Source: Desulfobacca acetoxidans
Lineage (GTDB): Bacteria; Desulfobacterota; Desulfobaccia; Desulfobaccales; 0-14-0-80-60-11
Length of the DNA: 6,145 nt
NCBI GenBank assembly: GCA_020723225.1
Contig: DYJG01000166.1
Location: forward strand, 1-6,145
Reading direction: 5' to 3'
The position numbers were made by a program, and so were the translations under genes. Under the pieces are notes generated by a model. The model was not told the DNA's origin. It saw only the letters and a program-made list of their open reading frames with translations, and ran no database searches. Shown one piece after another: positions 1-6,048 of the stretch. How positions within the stretch are numbered: the first letter of the stretch is position 1; each line of letters begins with the position of its first letter.

Positions 1-1275
1 GCCACCGGCGCGGGCCGGCTTGCCGCCCGGTCCGTGCTTACCACCGCCAACCTAAATCCGGACGGCAGCACTTCCATAGGCGGCGGTTTAATCAATGGGA
101 GTTCCGTTCTCGATGGCGGCACCGCCGATTCCAGGGCCTTAGTGGTCCTGACCGACGGCCGCCAGAACACTGCCCCCGATATTCCCGCCGGCACCGCCGT
201 AGTGGTCGCCAAGACGCCTCGCCAAAGGGTGTTTGCCGTTGGTTTGGGCTTAAACCAGCTTGAGGACAGACTCCTGCAGATTGCCAGCGTTACCAACGGC
301 ACCGCGCAAATTACCGGCGACCTCGTGGACCAACGGGAATTCCTGCTGCAAAAACTCTATGTCCAGATTTTATCCGATATCAATGATGAGGCCTTCGTAC
401 GCGATCCCAAAATGGTCGCCAACCCCGGCGATCGCCAGGCAACGACAATCCTGTTGGGCGAGGTGGATATCGCCGCCGATTTTATTATCGTGTTCCGCAA
501 AACCTATGCCTTTCCCAAATATGTGCGGATCGAGCTTGAGGCCCCGGATGGCACAATCCTTAAGGAAGCCGATATGGCGGCCATGCCGAATGTCGATATC
601 GTCAAACGAGAGAGCCATATCTATTACCGCTGGCAATTCCCCGTGTTTCCCGGCAAGCCGGAAATGCATCAAGGCCCCTGGCGGGTTTGGGTCGAAAACC
701 TGGCTCATGGCGAGTATTTTAACGCCGGGGTTTTTACTTACTCGGTGATGGCCAAGACCCGCAGCGACTTCCGTCTGGGGGGGCGCGTGGTGCAAACGAG
801 CTTCTCACCCGGTTCGCCCATGGAAATCATTCTTGAACCGACTCTCTACGGCCTCCCGGTCCAACTTAATGAGCCGGTCCGGGTCCAGGTCACCCGTCCC
901 GATGGAGTCATCCGCACCCTGACCCTGTCTGCCGACGAATTTGGCGGTTATCGCGCTACCTTCACGGACACGGGTCTGGTTGGGCCTTACCCGATAACCG
1001 CCGAGGTCTTTGCCACCACCCCCGCCGGCTACACGATTACTCGGTTTCGGCAAATGACGGGCCTCATCTATCTTCCCGTGCAGACCGATGGCTGGGGAGA
1101 TTCAGGCGAGGAACTGTGCCGGGAAGCCAGCAGGGCTGTGGAAGTCTTGCGCAAACTCATTGAATGGTGCTGTAAACAGAGAAAAGGAGACCTTGATCTG
1201 AAGGTTTTGGGCCGGGCGTCAAAGAAGGACCTCATCGCCGAGATAGCCCGGCGGGTTGAGGAGGAGAAGGATTGA
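1..1275 (+). CDS. VWA-domain protein with CLCA-like beta-sandwich regions, 5' end cut by window
   Basis: The reading frame is open from the first base to the TGA at 1273-1275, giving 424 residues. A GTG at 34 is an internal codon, not a believable start, because the VWA domain is already under way. Seen: the second half of a von Willebrand A domain, with GSTSIGGGL (residues 22-30, carrying the MIDAS threonine) and VVLTDGRQN (48-56, carrying the MIDAS aspartate); the DxSxS strand would lie upstream. After about residue 120 come a beta-rich region with a GPWRVWVEN strand, a second Ig-like region (PDGVIRTLTL, GGYRATFTDTG, about 255-345), and a helical charged tail with Cys373, Cys390 and Cys391. 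VWA plus C-terminal beta-sandwiches is the layout of CLCA-type secreted metal-dependent adhesion or protease-like proteins; equating them is inference. Export is likely but the N-terminus is missing. No partner gene is visible. Its composition is less GC-rich than the facing operon. Stop and VWA call are firm; the role is unknown. Confidence 0.85.
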   Translation, partial: ATGAGRLAARSVLTTANLNPDGSTSIGGGLINGSSVLDGGTADSRALVVLTDGRQNTAPDIPAGTAVVVAKTPRQRVFAVGLGLNQLEDRLLQIASVTNGTAQITGDLVDQREFLLQKLYVQILSDINDEAFVRDPKMVANPGDRQATTILLGEVDIAADFIIVFRKTYAFPKYVRIELEAPDGTILKEADMAAMPNVDIVKRESHIYYRWQFPVFPGKPEMHQGPWRVWVENLAHGEYFNAGVFTYSVMAKTRSDFRLGGRVVQTSFSPGSPMEIILEPTLYGLPVQLNEPVRVQVTRPDGVIRTLTLSADEFGGYRATFTDTGLVGPYPITAEVFATTPAGYTITRFRQMTGLIYLPVQTDGWGDSGEELCREASRAVEVLRKLIEWCCKQRKGDLDLKVLGRASKKDLIAEIARRVEEEKD

Positions 1276-1282
1276 GGCCAAG

Positions 1283-1325
1283 AAAAAAACGCCGCAGGGT
1301 GACCCCTGACAAGTTGAATCCGGCG
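1283..1325 (-). terminator. Probable intrinsic terminator of the liv operon
   Basis: Read on the minus strand, 7 bases after the livF stop: CGCCG (1325-1321) can pair with CGGCG (1294-1290). Inside it, CAGGG/CCCTG (1308-1304 with 1299-1295) forms a perfect 5-bp stem with a 4-base loop that stacks on the outer stem. Seven T residues follow (1289-1283). The T-run is only on the minus-strand side, so it would stop the operon before it runs into the convergent VWA gene. The same inner hairpin exists on the + strand but lacks a U-tract there. The stem is short and two-part, so its strength is uncertain. Confidence 0.6.
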
Positions 1326-1332
1326 GCAACCT

Positions 1333-2058
1333 TTACACCGGGAGAATTATCTCCTGCAGGTGAGGGTCTTTAAGCAGATGGGGGCCGGTCCCGGCAAAGG
1401 TGATGCGGCCCCTTTCCTGGAGGTAGGCTTTCTCCGCCACGTTTAACACCCGCTGCATGAGCTGCCCGGAAATCAGGAGGGTGGCGCCCCCCTGCCTGAG
1501 ATCCCGGAACGAATCGCAGAACCTTTGCACCAGCTTGGGACTCAGCCCCATGAAGGGTTCGTCCAGCATGAGAAGGCGGGGCGCGGACATGAGGCCCCGG
1601 CCCAGGGTGACCATGCGCTGCTGGCCGCCGCTCAGAATGCCCGCGGGGGAGCGCAGCCGGTCCTTGAGTTCCGGAAAGATTCGGCAAACCCGGTCCAACC
1701 CGGCCTGAAGCTCCCTGCGCACCAGGTAGGCCCCCACTTCCAGGTTTTCCAAAACGGTCATCGCCGGGAAGACCCGCATCCCCTCCGGCACGTAAACCAC
1801 CCCCCGGCGCACCATTTCCCAGGCCGGCAGGGTCTCCACGGACTCCCCCGCGAACAGGATGCGGCCCGCCACCGGCCGCTGCAAGCCCGCCAGGGCCTTC
1901 AGCAGGGTGGTTTTACCCGCGCCCTCGATGCCGACGATGGCCACGATTTGGTGGGGGAGGAAGCTTAAGCTCAAATCCCGCAGCACCCGATTTTTCCGGA
2001 TAGTGACCGAGAGGTGCTGGACTTCGAGCAGAGGGGAGGAATTTACTTCAGCATCCAT
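1333..2058 (-). CDS. livF: LivF-type ATP-binding protein of a branched-chain amino acid ABC transporter
   Basis: A cytoplasmic ATPase subunit of 241 residues, normal for LivF (about 235-240), that would pair with LivG to power LivHM. Seen: Walker A GIEGAGKTT (43-51), the LivF-typical YVPEGMRVFP (89-98), an intact ABC signature LSGGQ (142-146), and Walker B RLLMLDEP (161-168) with catalytic Glu167. In the switch position, where LivF proteins usually read VEQN, this one has ISGQL (196-200); LivF normally lacks the classical H-loop histidine, so only the loss of the E and N is unusual. The start is ATG at 2058-2056: it shares one base with the livG stop (TGATG) and has GGAGG six bases upstream. 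The frame stays open much further upstream, but that part lies antisense-free inside livG in another frame and has no homology. The stop is TAA at 1335-1333. It is the last gene of the operon. Confidence 0.93.
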   Translation of the reverse strand: MDAEVNSSPLLEVQHLSVTIRKNRVLRDLSLSFLPHQIVAIVGIEGAGKTTLLKALAGLQRPVAGRILFAGESVETLPAWEMVRRGVVYVPEGMRVFPAMTVLENLEVGAYLVRRELQAGLDRVCRIFPELKDRLRSPAGILSGGQQRMVTLGRGLMSAPRLLMLDEPFMGLSPKLVQRFCDSFRDLRQGGATLLISGQLMQRVLNVAEKAYLQERGRITFAGTGPHLLKDPHLQEIILPV

Positions 2059-2825
2059 CAGGCGCCTCCGCCGGCGTTGGCGCCGTACCGGGTCCCCAGG
2101 TACGCGGAGACCACTTCCGGGTGGCGGATCAAGGATGAGGGCGGCCCCTGGGCGATGATCTCCCCCCGGTCCAGGGCCAGGAGCCGGTCGGCCACCGCCT
2201 CCAGGAGGGTGAACAGGTGGTCGGTGAGGAGCAGCGTCAGCCCCCGGTCCCGCAATTTGAGAAGCCCCGCGGCCAGGCGCTGCACCGCAGCAAGGCTGAA
2301 GCCCGCGGCGATCTCGTCCAGGAGCAAAAGCCGGGGCCTGGTGGCCAAGACCCGGGCCAGTTCCACCAGGCGCTGCTGGGCCAGGGGCAGATCCCGGGCT
2401 AAGGAGTGCCGCCGCTCCAGCAGCCCCACCAGGAAGAGGCAGTGGCCCGCTTCCTCCAAGGCCCGGGGGAGAGGAAGGCGCGGCTCCCGGCGCAGCCAGG
2501 CGCCCATGAGGACGTTTTCCAGCGCGCTCATGTCCGGAAAAATTTGGGGGGATTGGAAGGTCCGGGCCAGACCCGCCCGGCCCAGGCGGTCCGGGGGCCA
2601 GGCGGTGGTCTCCCGGCCGAAGAAGACCACGCTGCCGGAGTCGGGCCGCTGCCAGCCGCTGATGATGTTGAAGAGAGTGCTCTTCCCCGCGCCGTTGGGG
2701 CCGATGAGGCCCAGAATCTCCCCTTCCCCCAGGGAAAAAGAGACCTCCCGCAGAACCGTTTGGTCCCCAAAATATTTTTTGATCTGCCGAACTTCTAGAC
2801 AGACTTGGGATTCGCTGCCAGCCAT
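2058..2825 (-). CDS. livG: LivG-type ATP-binding protein of a branched-chain amino acid ABC transporter, variant signature motif
   Basis: The second cytoplasmic ATPase subunit, 255 residues, as expected for LivG. Seen: Walker A GPNGAGKST (42-50), Q-loop RTFQSPQIFP (88-97), Walker B RLLLLDEI (165-172) with Glu171, and H-loop His203 in LLTDHLF. The ABC signature, usually LSYGQQ or LAYGQQ in LivG, reads LPLAQQ (146-151), so the serine and glycine are replaced; the proline after Walker B DE is Ile172. From memory, some LivG-like families carry a similar variant (L-x-L-A-x-x-[KR] with LDEVMAG), so this is probably a subfamily trait, not decay. Start: ATG at 2825 with GGGGAA seven bases upstream (2838-2833). 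The frame extends to 2966, but the 47 extra residues are the out-of-frame livM 3' end. The chosen start still overlaps livM by 31 bases. The stop TGA overlaps the livF ATG. Confidence 0.92.
   Translation of the reverse strand: MAGSESQVCLEVRQIKKYFGDQTVLREVSFSLGEGEILGLIGPNGAGKSTLFNIISGWQRPDSGSVVFFGRETTAWPPDRLGRAGLARTFQSPQIFPDMSALENVLMGAWLRREPRLPLPRALEEAGHCLFLVGLLERRHSLARDLPLAQQRLVELARVLATRPRLLLLDEIAAGFSLAAVQRLAAGLLKLRDRGLTLLLTDHLFTLLEAVADRLLALDRGEIIAQGPPSSLIRHPEVVSAYLGTRYGANAGGGA
2065..2069 (-). promoter_or_regulatory. Shine-Dalgarno site of livF
   Basis: GGAGG on the minus strand with a 6-base spacer to the ATG at 2058. It lies inside the last codons of livG and fixes the livF start, ruling out the much longer in-frame extension that runs up to 2832. 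Confidence 0.85.
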
Positions 2826-3760
2826 GCGGCAATTCCCCGGGGAAAAAAGAAAATCGTCAGAATGATGACCAATCCGTAGAGTGCGGAATGGCCCATGGGA
2901 AACAGGGGCATGAGTAAAAGCTGTTCCAGGGGATAGAGGATGAACGCTCCCAGGACCGGCCCCCACACCATTTTCGAGCCGCCGAAGAAGCTGAACACCA
3001 GCGGCAGGACCGATAGGTGCAGGTTAAAGACCAGGGCGGGCTCCACCAGGCCCATAATATGGGCATAAAGCCCGCCGCTGAGCCCCGCCAGGTAAGCGCT
3101 GAGCAGCAAGGCCCGGCCCCTTTCCCGGTGCGTGGCGACGCCCAGGCTTTGGGCCGCGGTTTCGTTTTCCCGGATGGCCCGCAAGGTCCATCCCCACCGG
3201 GAATGGATGCTCTGCCGGTGCACCGCCGCCGCCAGCAGCATGACTCCGAGCAACAGGTAGTACTGGGCCTGGAGATTCAGGCCGAAATCCATCTCGAAGT
3301 CCCCCAGGGCCAGGGCGGGCAGGCGGTCCAGGCCCACTATCCCCATGGAGCCGTGGGTGAGGCGGTCCCAATTGTCCACCACGGTTTTGGGAATTTCCAG
3401 AGCGGCCAGGGAGGCCAACCCCAGGTAAACGCCCCGGAGGCGCTGAAAACCCCAGTTCCAGAAAACGGCAAACGCGACGCCGGCCAGGGCCCCCAGCGGC
3501 ATGGTCAGCAGGGGCGACCAGTGCCAGTAGTGGTTGAGAAGCGCGGAGGCATAGGCCCCCAAGCCGAAAAAAGCCGCGTGCCCCAGGGATATGGCCCCGG
3601 AGAGGGCGTAAATGTTCCAGGCCAGGGCCAGGGTGGCATAAAGACAGGTCAGGCCCAGCACCTGCTGAAAATGCGCCGCGTCCGGGAAAAGAAGCGGCCA
3701 TCCGGCCAGAAGCAGGACCGCGGCCGCGGTTAGCAGCAAGGAATAGTGAGCTTTACCCAT
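2795..3760 (-). CDS. livM: LivM-type permease of a branched-chain amino acid ABC transporter
   Basis: An inner-membrane permease subunit of 321 residues that forms the channel with LivH. Seen: several strongly hydrophobic segments; the BPD_transp_2 family block SGAISLGHAAFFGLGAY (54-70); GVYLGLASLAALEIP (110-124); the cytoplasmic coupling loop SRWGWTLRAIRENETAAQSL (187-206), which is the LivM form of the EAA loop that docks on the ATPases; GGSKMVWGPVLGA (260-272); and FFPRGI (305-310) near the C-terminus. Length and motif order fit the family. The ATG at 3760 overlaps the livH stop by 8 bases (ATGGGTAA). No strong Shine-Dalgarno precedes it; a GAAG sits seven bases upstream in the loop of a small hairpin, suggesting dependence on livH translation. 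The stop is TAG at 2797-2795, inside livG. No key block appears damaged. Confidence 0.94.
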   Translation of the reverse strand: MGKAHYSLLLTAAAVLLLAGWPLLFPDAAHFQQVLGLTCLYATLALAWNIYALSGAISLGHAAFFGLGAYASALLNHYWHWSPLLTMPLGALAGVAFAVFWNWGFQRLRGVYLGLASLAALEIPKTVVDNWDRLTHGSMGIVGLDRLPALALGDFEMDFGLNLQAQYYLLLGVMLLAAAVHRQSIHSRWGWTLRAIRENETAAQSLGVATHRERGRALLLSAYLAGLSGGLYAHIMGLVEPALVFNLHLSVLPLVFSFFGGSKMVWGPVLGAFILYPLEQLLLMPLFPMGHSALYGLVIILTIFFFPRGIAAWLAANPKSV

Positions 3761-4619
3761 TCTCTTTCTTCAAAGAGATTCCCTCCGGCCGGAAGTGGAG
3801 GAGCAGGAGGAGCAGGGCCGCGCCCACCAGTTCCCGCCACTTGCTGCCCAGGGCAAAAACTGCGGCTGATTGCGCGAGACCCAGAAGCCAGCCCCCCAGG
3901 AGAATGTTCCGGGTCCGGCCCAGGCCCGCAAAGATGGTGACCACGATGGCGATCATGGTGGCCTCGACGCCGGCCGCGGGATAAAGGTACATGTTTTGCG
4001 CATAGAGCGGCCCGGCCAGGCCGATGAGCAGACCTCCCAGGCCGAAGGCCGCCAGCGCCATCCGGTTGACGTTGATCCCGGCCATCTGGGCCGCTTCCCG
4101 GTCCTGGATGGTGGCCCGCAGGGCCTTGCCCAAAAAGGTGCGCTGCAGCACCAAGTGGACCGCGCCGGTGGCCAGCAGCGCCAGGATGATAAGCAGCACT
4201 TGTTGCCAGGGAAAGCGCATGTCCAAACCGGGTATGGCCGCTGCCGGCCAATCTGTTTGCAGCAGACGGTAGTCCGCGGAAAAAGCGGCCAGCAACAGAT
4301 TTTGCAGCAGCAAAGCCAGGCCCAGGGTCACCATCAGGGTATTCAAACCATAGGGTTCCGGCAGCCGCCGCAGCAGGAAGTGCAGGGGCATCGTCAGCCA
4401 CATGAGAGCCAGGGAGCAGATGAGCAGAATCCAGAAGAAAGGCATATGGAAATATTGCCACAGGGTAAACGCCAGGTAGCCGGAGAGCAGGATCATCTCG
4501 CCGTGAGCCAGGTTGAAGGCCCGGCCGGTGCCGAGGATCAGGGAAAAACCCAGGGCAATCAGGGCGTAAAAAGAACCCAGGAAAAAACCGGAAAAAATGA
4601 TGGGGACCCCGACCCACAT
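3753..4619 (-). CDS. livH: LivH-type permease of a branched-chain amino acid ABC transporter
   Basis: An inner-membrane permease of 288 residues and the partner of LivM. Seen: repeated hydrophobic segments over its whole length; the LivH family block GFSLILGTGRAFNLAHGEM (24-42); the EAA-type coupling loop FLGKALRATIQDREAAQMAG (162-181); GLLIGLAGPLYAQ (196-208); and FRPEGI (276-281) close to the end. Length fits the family. Start choice: an in-frame ATG at 4640 would add seven residues, but it has no ribosome-binding site. The ATG at 4619 has GAGGAG nine bases upstream and begins directly with the hydrophobic helix (MWVGVPIIFSGFF), as LivH usually does, so 4619 is preferred. The stop TAA (3755-3753) lies inside the livM start. 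About 200 bases with a large stem-loop separate it from the binding-protein gene upstream. Confidence 0.93.
   Translation of the reverse strand: MWVGVPIIFSGFFLGSFYALIALGFSLILGTGRAFNLAHGEMILLSGYLAFTLWQYFHMPFFWILLICSLALMWLTMPLHFLLRRLPEPYGLNTLMVTLGLALLLQNLLLAAFSADYRLLQTDWPAAAIPGLDMRFPWQQVLLIILALLATGAVHLVLQRTFLGKALRATIQDREAAQMAGINVNRMALAAFGLGGLLIGLAGPLYAQNMYLYPAAGVEATMIAIVVTIFAGLGRTRNILLGGWLLGLAQSAAVFALGSKWRELVGAALLLLLLHFRPEGISLKKENG
3761..3778 (-). promoter_or_regulatory. Perfect hairpin directly upstream of the livM start codon
   Basis: On the minus strand TCTCTTT-GAAG-AAAGAGA, a 7-bp perfect stem with a 4-base loop, ends at the base before the livM ATG. It overlaps the codons for the last residues of LivH (ISLKKE). 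The only Shine-Dalgarno-like bases for livM (GAAG) are in the loop. The structure is seen; a role in coupling livM translation to livH is inference, and the stem is AU-rich and weak. Confidence 0.35.
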
Positions 4620-4628
4620 GGCGACAAG

Positions 4629-4634
4629 CTCCTC
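4629..4634 (-). promoter_or_regulatory. Shine-Dalgarno site that decides the livH start
   Basis: GAGGAG on the minus strand, with a 9-base spacer (CTTGTCGCC) to the ATG at 4619. The competing ATG at 4640 lies upstream of this site and has no purine-rich motif of its own. Confidence 0.75.
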
Positions 4635-4711
4635 GGGCATGAGACTAACATCTTTGGCGGGAAAGGTCGAGGGAGGGCGATGGATATAAATCAGGGCATT
4701 AATTAAAGGGT

Positions 4712-4802
4712 CTCACGCCAAGACGCCAAGGCGCAAAGACGCAAGAAGTTTTAATAATTATAATTCTTGGCGCCTTCGAGGTATTTTGCGGCTTTGCGTG
4801 AG
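4712..4802. repeat. Imperfect inverted repeat built of short CGCCAAGA-type units (REP/MITE-like stem-loop)
   Basis: The left arm 4712-4747 and right arm 4764-4802 are imperfect reverse complements around an AT-rich 16-base centre. The outer ends, 4712-4729 against 4802-4785, match at 15 of 18 positions, both reading CTCACGC-AAG-CGC-AA. The inner ends GCAAGAA and TTCTTGGC also pair, while the middle is poorly matched. The left arm is itself a run of four 8-base units (ACGCCAAG twice, GCGCAAAG, ACGCAAGA; 4715-4746). It sits in the only sizeable gap of the operon, starting 18 bases after the livK stop, and would fold in the livK-livH transcript. No long T-run follows, so it is not a classical terminator. 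I see no gene in the remaining 4620-4711. Possible roles are a dispersed genomic repeat, or an mRNA stabiliser that keeps livK expression above that of the permease genes. Confidence 0.8.
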
Positions 4803-4819
4803 GTAATCATTCCCCCGCC

Positions 4820-6034
4820 TCAGCGTCCGGCCAGGCTTAAATCCACCCGGCCCGCGGCCCGTTCAGGGGGATAGACCACCACCAGCCGCCGCTTTTGAAT
4901 CTGCACCACCACATGCCGGTAATGCCGGGGATCGCCGTGTTCATCAAAGGCCAGCCGCTCCATGGGCAGATTCAGGTCGAGCTTGGCCAGAGCCTTGCTG
5001 ACGGCCTCGCCCGTGGGCCGGGCCCCTTCCTTGAGAACCGCCTCGATGGCGGCCAACAAGACCCGGGCGGAAGTGTAACCGTGCATGGTGGTGGTGTTGG
5101 GCTCTTTGCCGAACCTTTTCCGGAACCCTTCCACCAAGGCCCGGGACGCGTCTTCGGTCCCCGGCAGGGTGATGCCCGGATTCCAGGCGCAGGTGCCGAA
5201 AAGCCCTTCGGAGTCCGGCCCCACTTCGTCAATGAAACTCTGGTAGGCCACCCCCCAGGGAGCGATAACGGCCTGCAAACCCAGTGGCCGCTCCCTTAAT
5301 TGCCGCGCCAGGATCAAGTTGTCGGCATAAAAACCGCCGCTGACCAGAGCTTCCACCTTAGCCGGTGGTAATTTCAGGAGAAACATGGAGAAATCCGGCA
5401 AGCCGGGGCGGAATTTTTCCTGGAGCACGATATCGCCGGACATATGGCGCAGATCGGCCCGGACCCGGTCGGCAAATTCGGTGGCCCCCGGAGAAGCCGC
5501 GTGCATCAGGGCCACCCGCCGGATCTTCAGGGTTTGGGTGAAAAAGCGGCACAAAGGCTGGACAATGCCTTCCATACGGGAAACCCGGAAAAAATAAGGG
5601 TTTTTCTTCCCCGCAATCTCCTCCTGGAGACTGGCCGAAGCCACAAACGGCACCCGGTGCCTGGCTGCCTGCTGGCTGATGGGCCCCACCAGCGAATCCA
5701 CGTAACCGCCCACCAAACCGGTCACTTTCCCCCGAAAGATCAAGTCCTGGGCCTGGTTGACCGCCACGTCCGGCTTGCTCTGGTCGTCCCGGCTGAGGAG
5801 TTCCACGCGCTGTCCCGCCACCCCGCCCCCGGCATTGGCTTCCTCCACTGCGTAAAGGATACCCTGGTGGATTTCCAGGCCGTGTTTGGCCAGATGCCCG
5901 GACAGGGGATTAATCTCCCCAAGCCGGATTTCCTGGGCCGCGCCGAGGGGCAGGGCGGTCAAGAAAACCGGAGCGATCAGGAGTAAGGCGATTAGAGGGA
6001 CCCGGACGGCTGGCCGGAATCTTTGCGGTTTCAT
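4820..6034 (-). CDS. livK: Periplasmic substrate-binding protein of the HAAT family (LivK type)
   Basis: Type I periplasmic binding protein of 404 residues that would deliver ligand to LivHM. Seen: a signal peptide with basic n-region (KPQRFRPAVR), hydrophobic core (VPLIALLLIAPVFLTALPL, 12-30) and likely cleavage after GAA at residue 33; then the family blocks IRLGEINPLSG (36-46), EEANAGGGVAGQRVELLSRD (64-83), GLVGGYVDSL (106-115) and VPFVASASLQ (128-137), which correspond to the ligand-contacting loops of LivJ-like proteins, and NPYFFRVS (145-152). The only mature cysteines, 162 and 282, are far apart, so the N-lobe disulfide of E. coli LivJ is absent. Start: ATG at 6034, where the signal peptide begins; the upstream in-frame extension reads through the preceding gene in another frame. 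The Shine-Dalgarno is weak, AAGG at 6050-6047 with a 12-base spacer, overlapping the stop of that gene. Family is clear; the ligand (branched-chain amino acid, aromatic or other carboxylate) cannot be told. Confidence 0.9.
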   Translation of the reverse strand: MKPQRFRPAVRVPLIALLLIAPVFLTALPLGAAQEIRLGEINPLSGHLAKHGLEIHQGILYAVEEANAGGGVAGQRVELLSRDDQSKPDVAVNQAQDLIFRGKVTGLVGGYVDSLVGPISQQAARHRVPFVASASLQEEIAGKKNPYFFRVSRMEGIVQPLCRFFTQTLKIRRVALMHAASPGATEFADRVRADLRHMSGDIVLQEKFRPGLPDFSMFLLKLPPAKVEALVSGGFYADNLILARQLRERPLGLQAVIAPWGVAYQSFIDEVGPDSEGLFGTCAWNPGITLPGTEDASRALVEGFRKRFGKEPNTTTMHGYTSARVLLAAIEAVLKEGARPTGEAVSKALAKLDLNLPMERLAFDEHGDPRHYRHVVVQIQKRRLVVVYPPERAAGRVDLSLAGR

Positions 6035-6048
6035 AGATTGGTAATACC

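Noticed and set aside
2059..2832. N-terminal extension of the livF frame (a 499-residue fusion reading)
   Set aside because: The extension is the out-of-frame reading of livG. A strong GGAGG precedes the internal ATG at 2058 and conserved LivF sequence starts there.
2833..2844. Perfect 12-base palindrome TTCCCCGGGGAA around the livG ribosome-binding region
   Set aside because: It has no loop, lies in the livM codons for FPRG, and is easily explained by coding sequence; I see no second copy or operator context.
2014..2865. Long open frame on the + strand opposite livG
   Set aside because: It is antisense to livG, whose Walker and Q-loop motifs are certain. The translation is Arg/Ser/Pro-rich with no recognisable domain, typical of shadows in GC-rich DNA.
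3730..4617. 295-codon minus-strand frame overlapping livH almost completely
   Set aside because: It is out of frame with livH, its product is rich in Gly, Pro, His and Arg without membrane segments, and livH has all family motifs.
3870..4706. 278-codon + strand frame over livH
   Set aside because: Antisense shadow with a Gln/Gly-rich low-complexity product and no convincing start site.
4715..4746. Tandem 8-base units considered as a CRISPR fragment or iteron origin
   Set aside because: The units are contiguous with no spacers and form one arm of an inverted repeat; no cas or replication gene is near.
4757..4764. TATAAT on both strands in the loop of the inverted repeat, a possible promoter for livH
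   Set aside because: No matching -35 element at about 17 bases on the minus strand (AATACC found), and AT-rich loops give such hexamers by chance.
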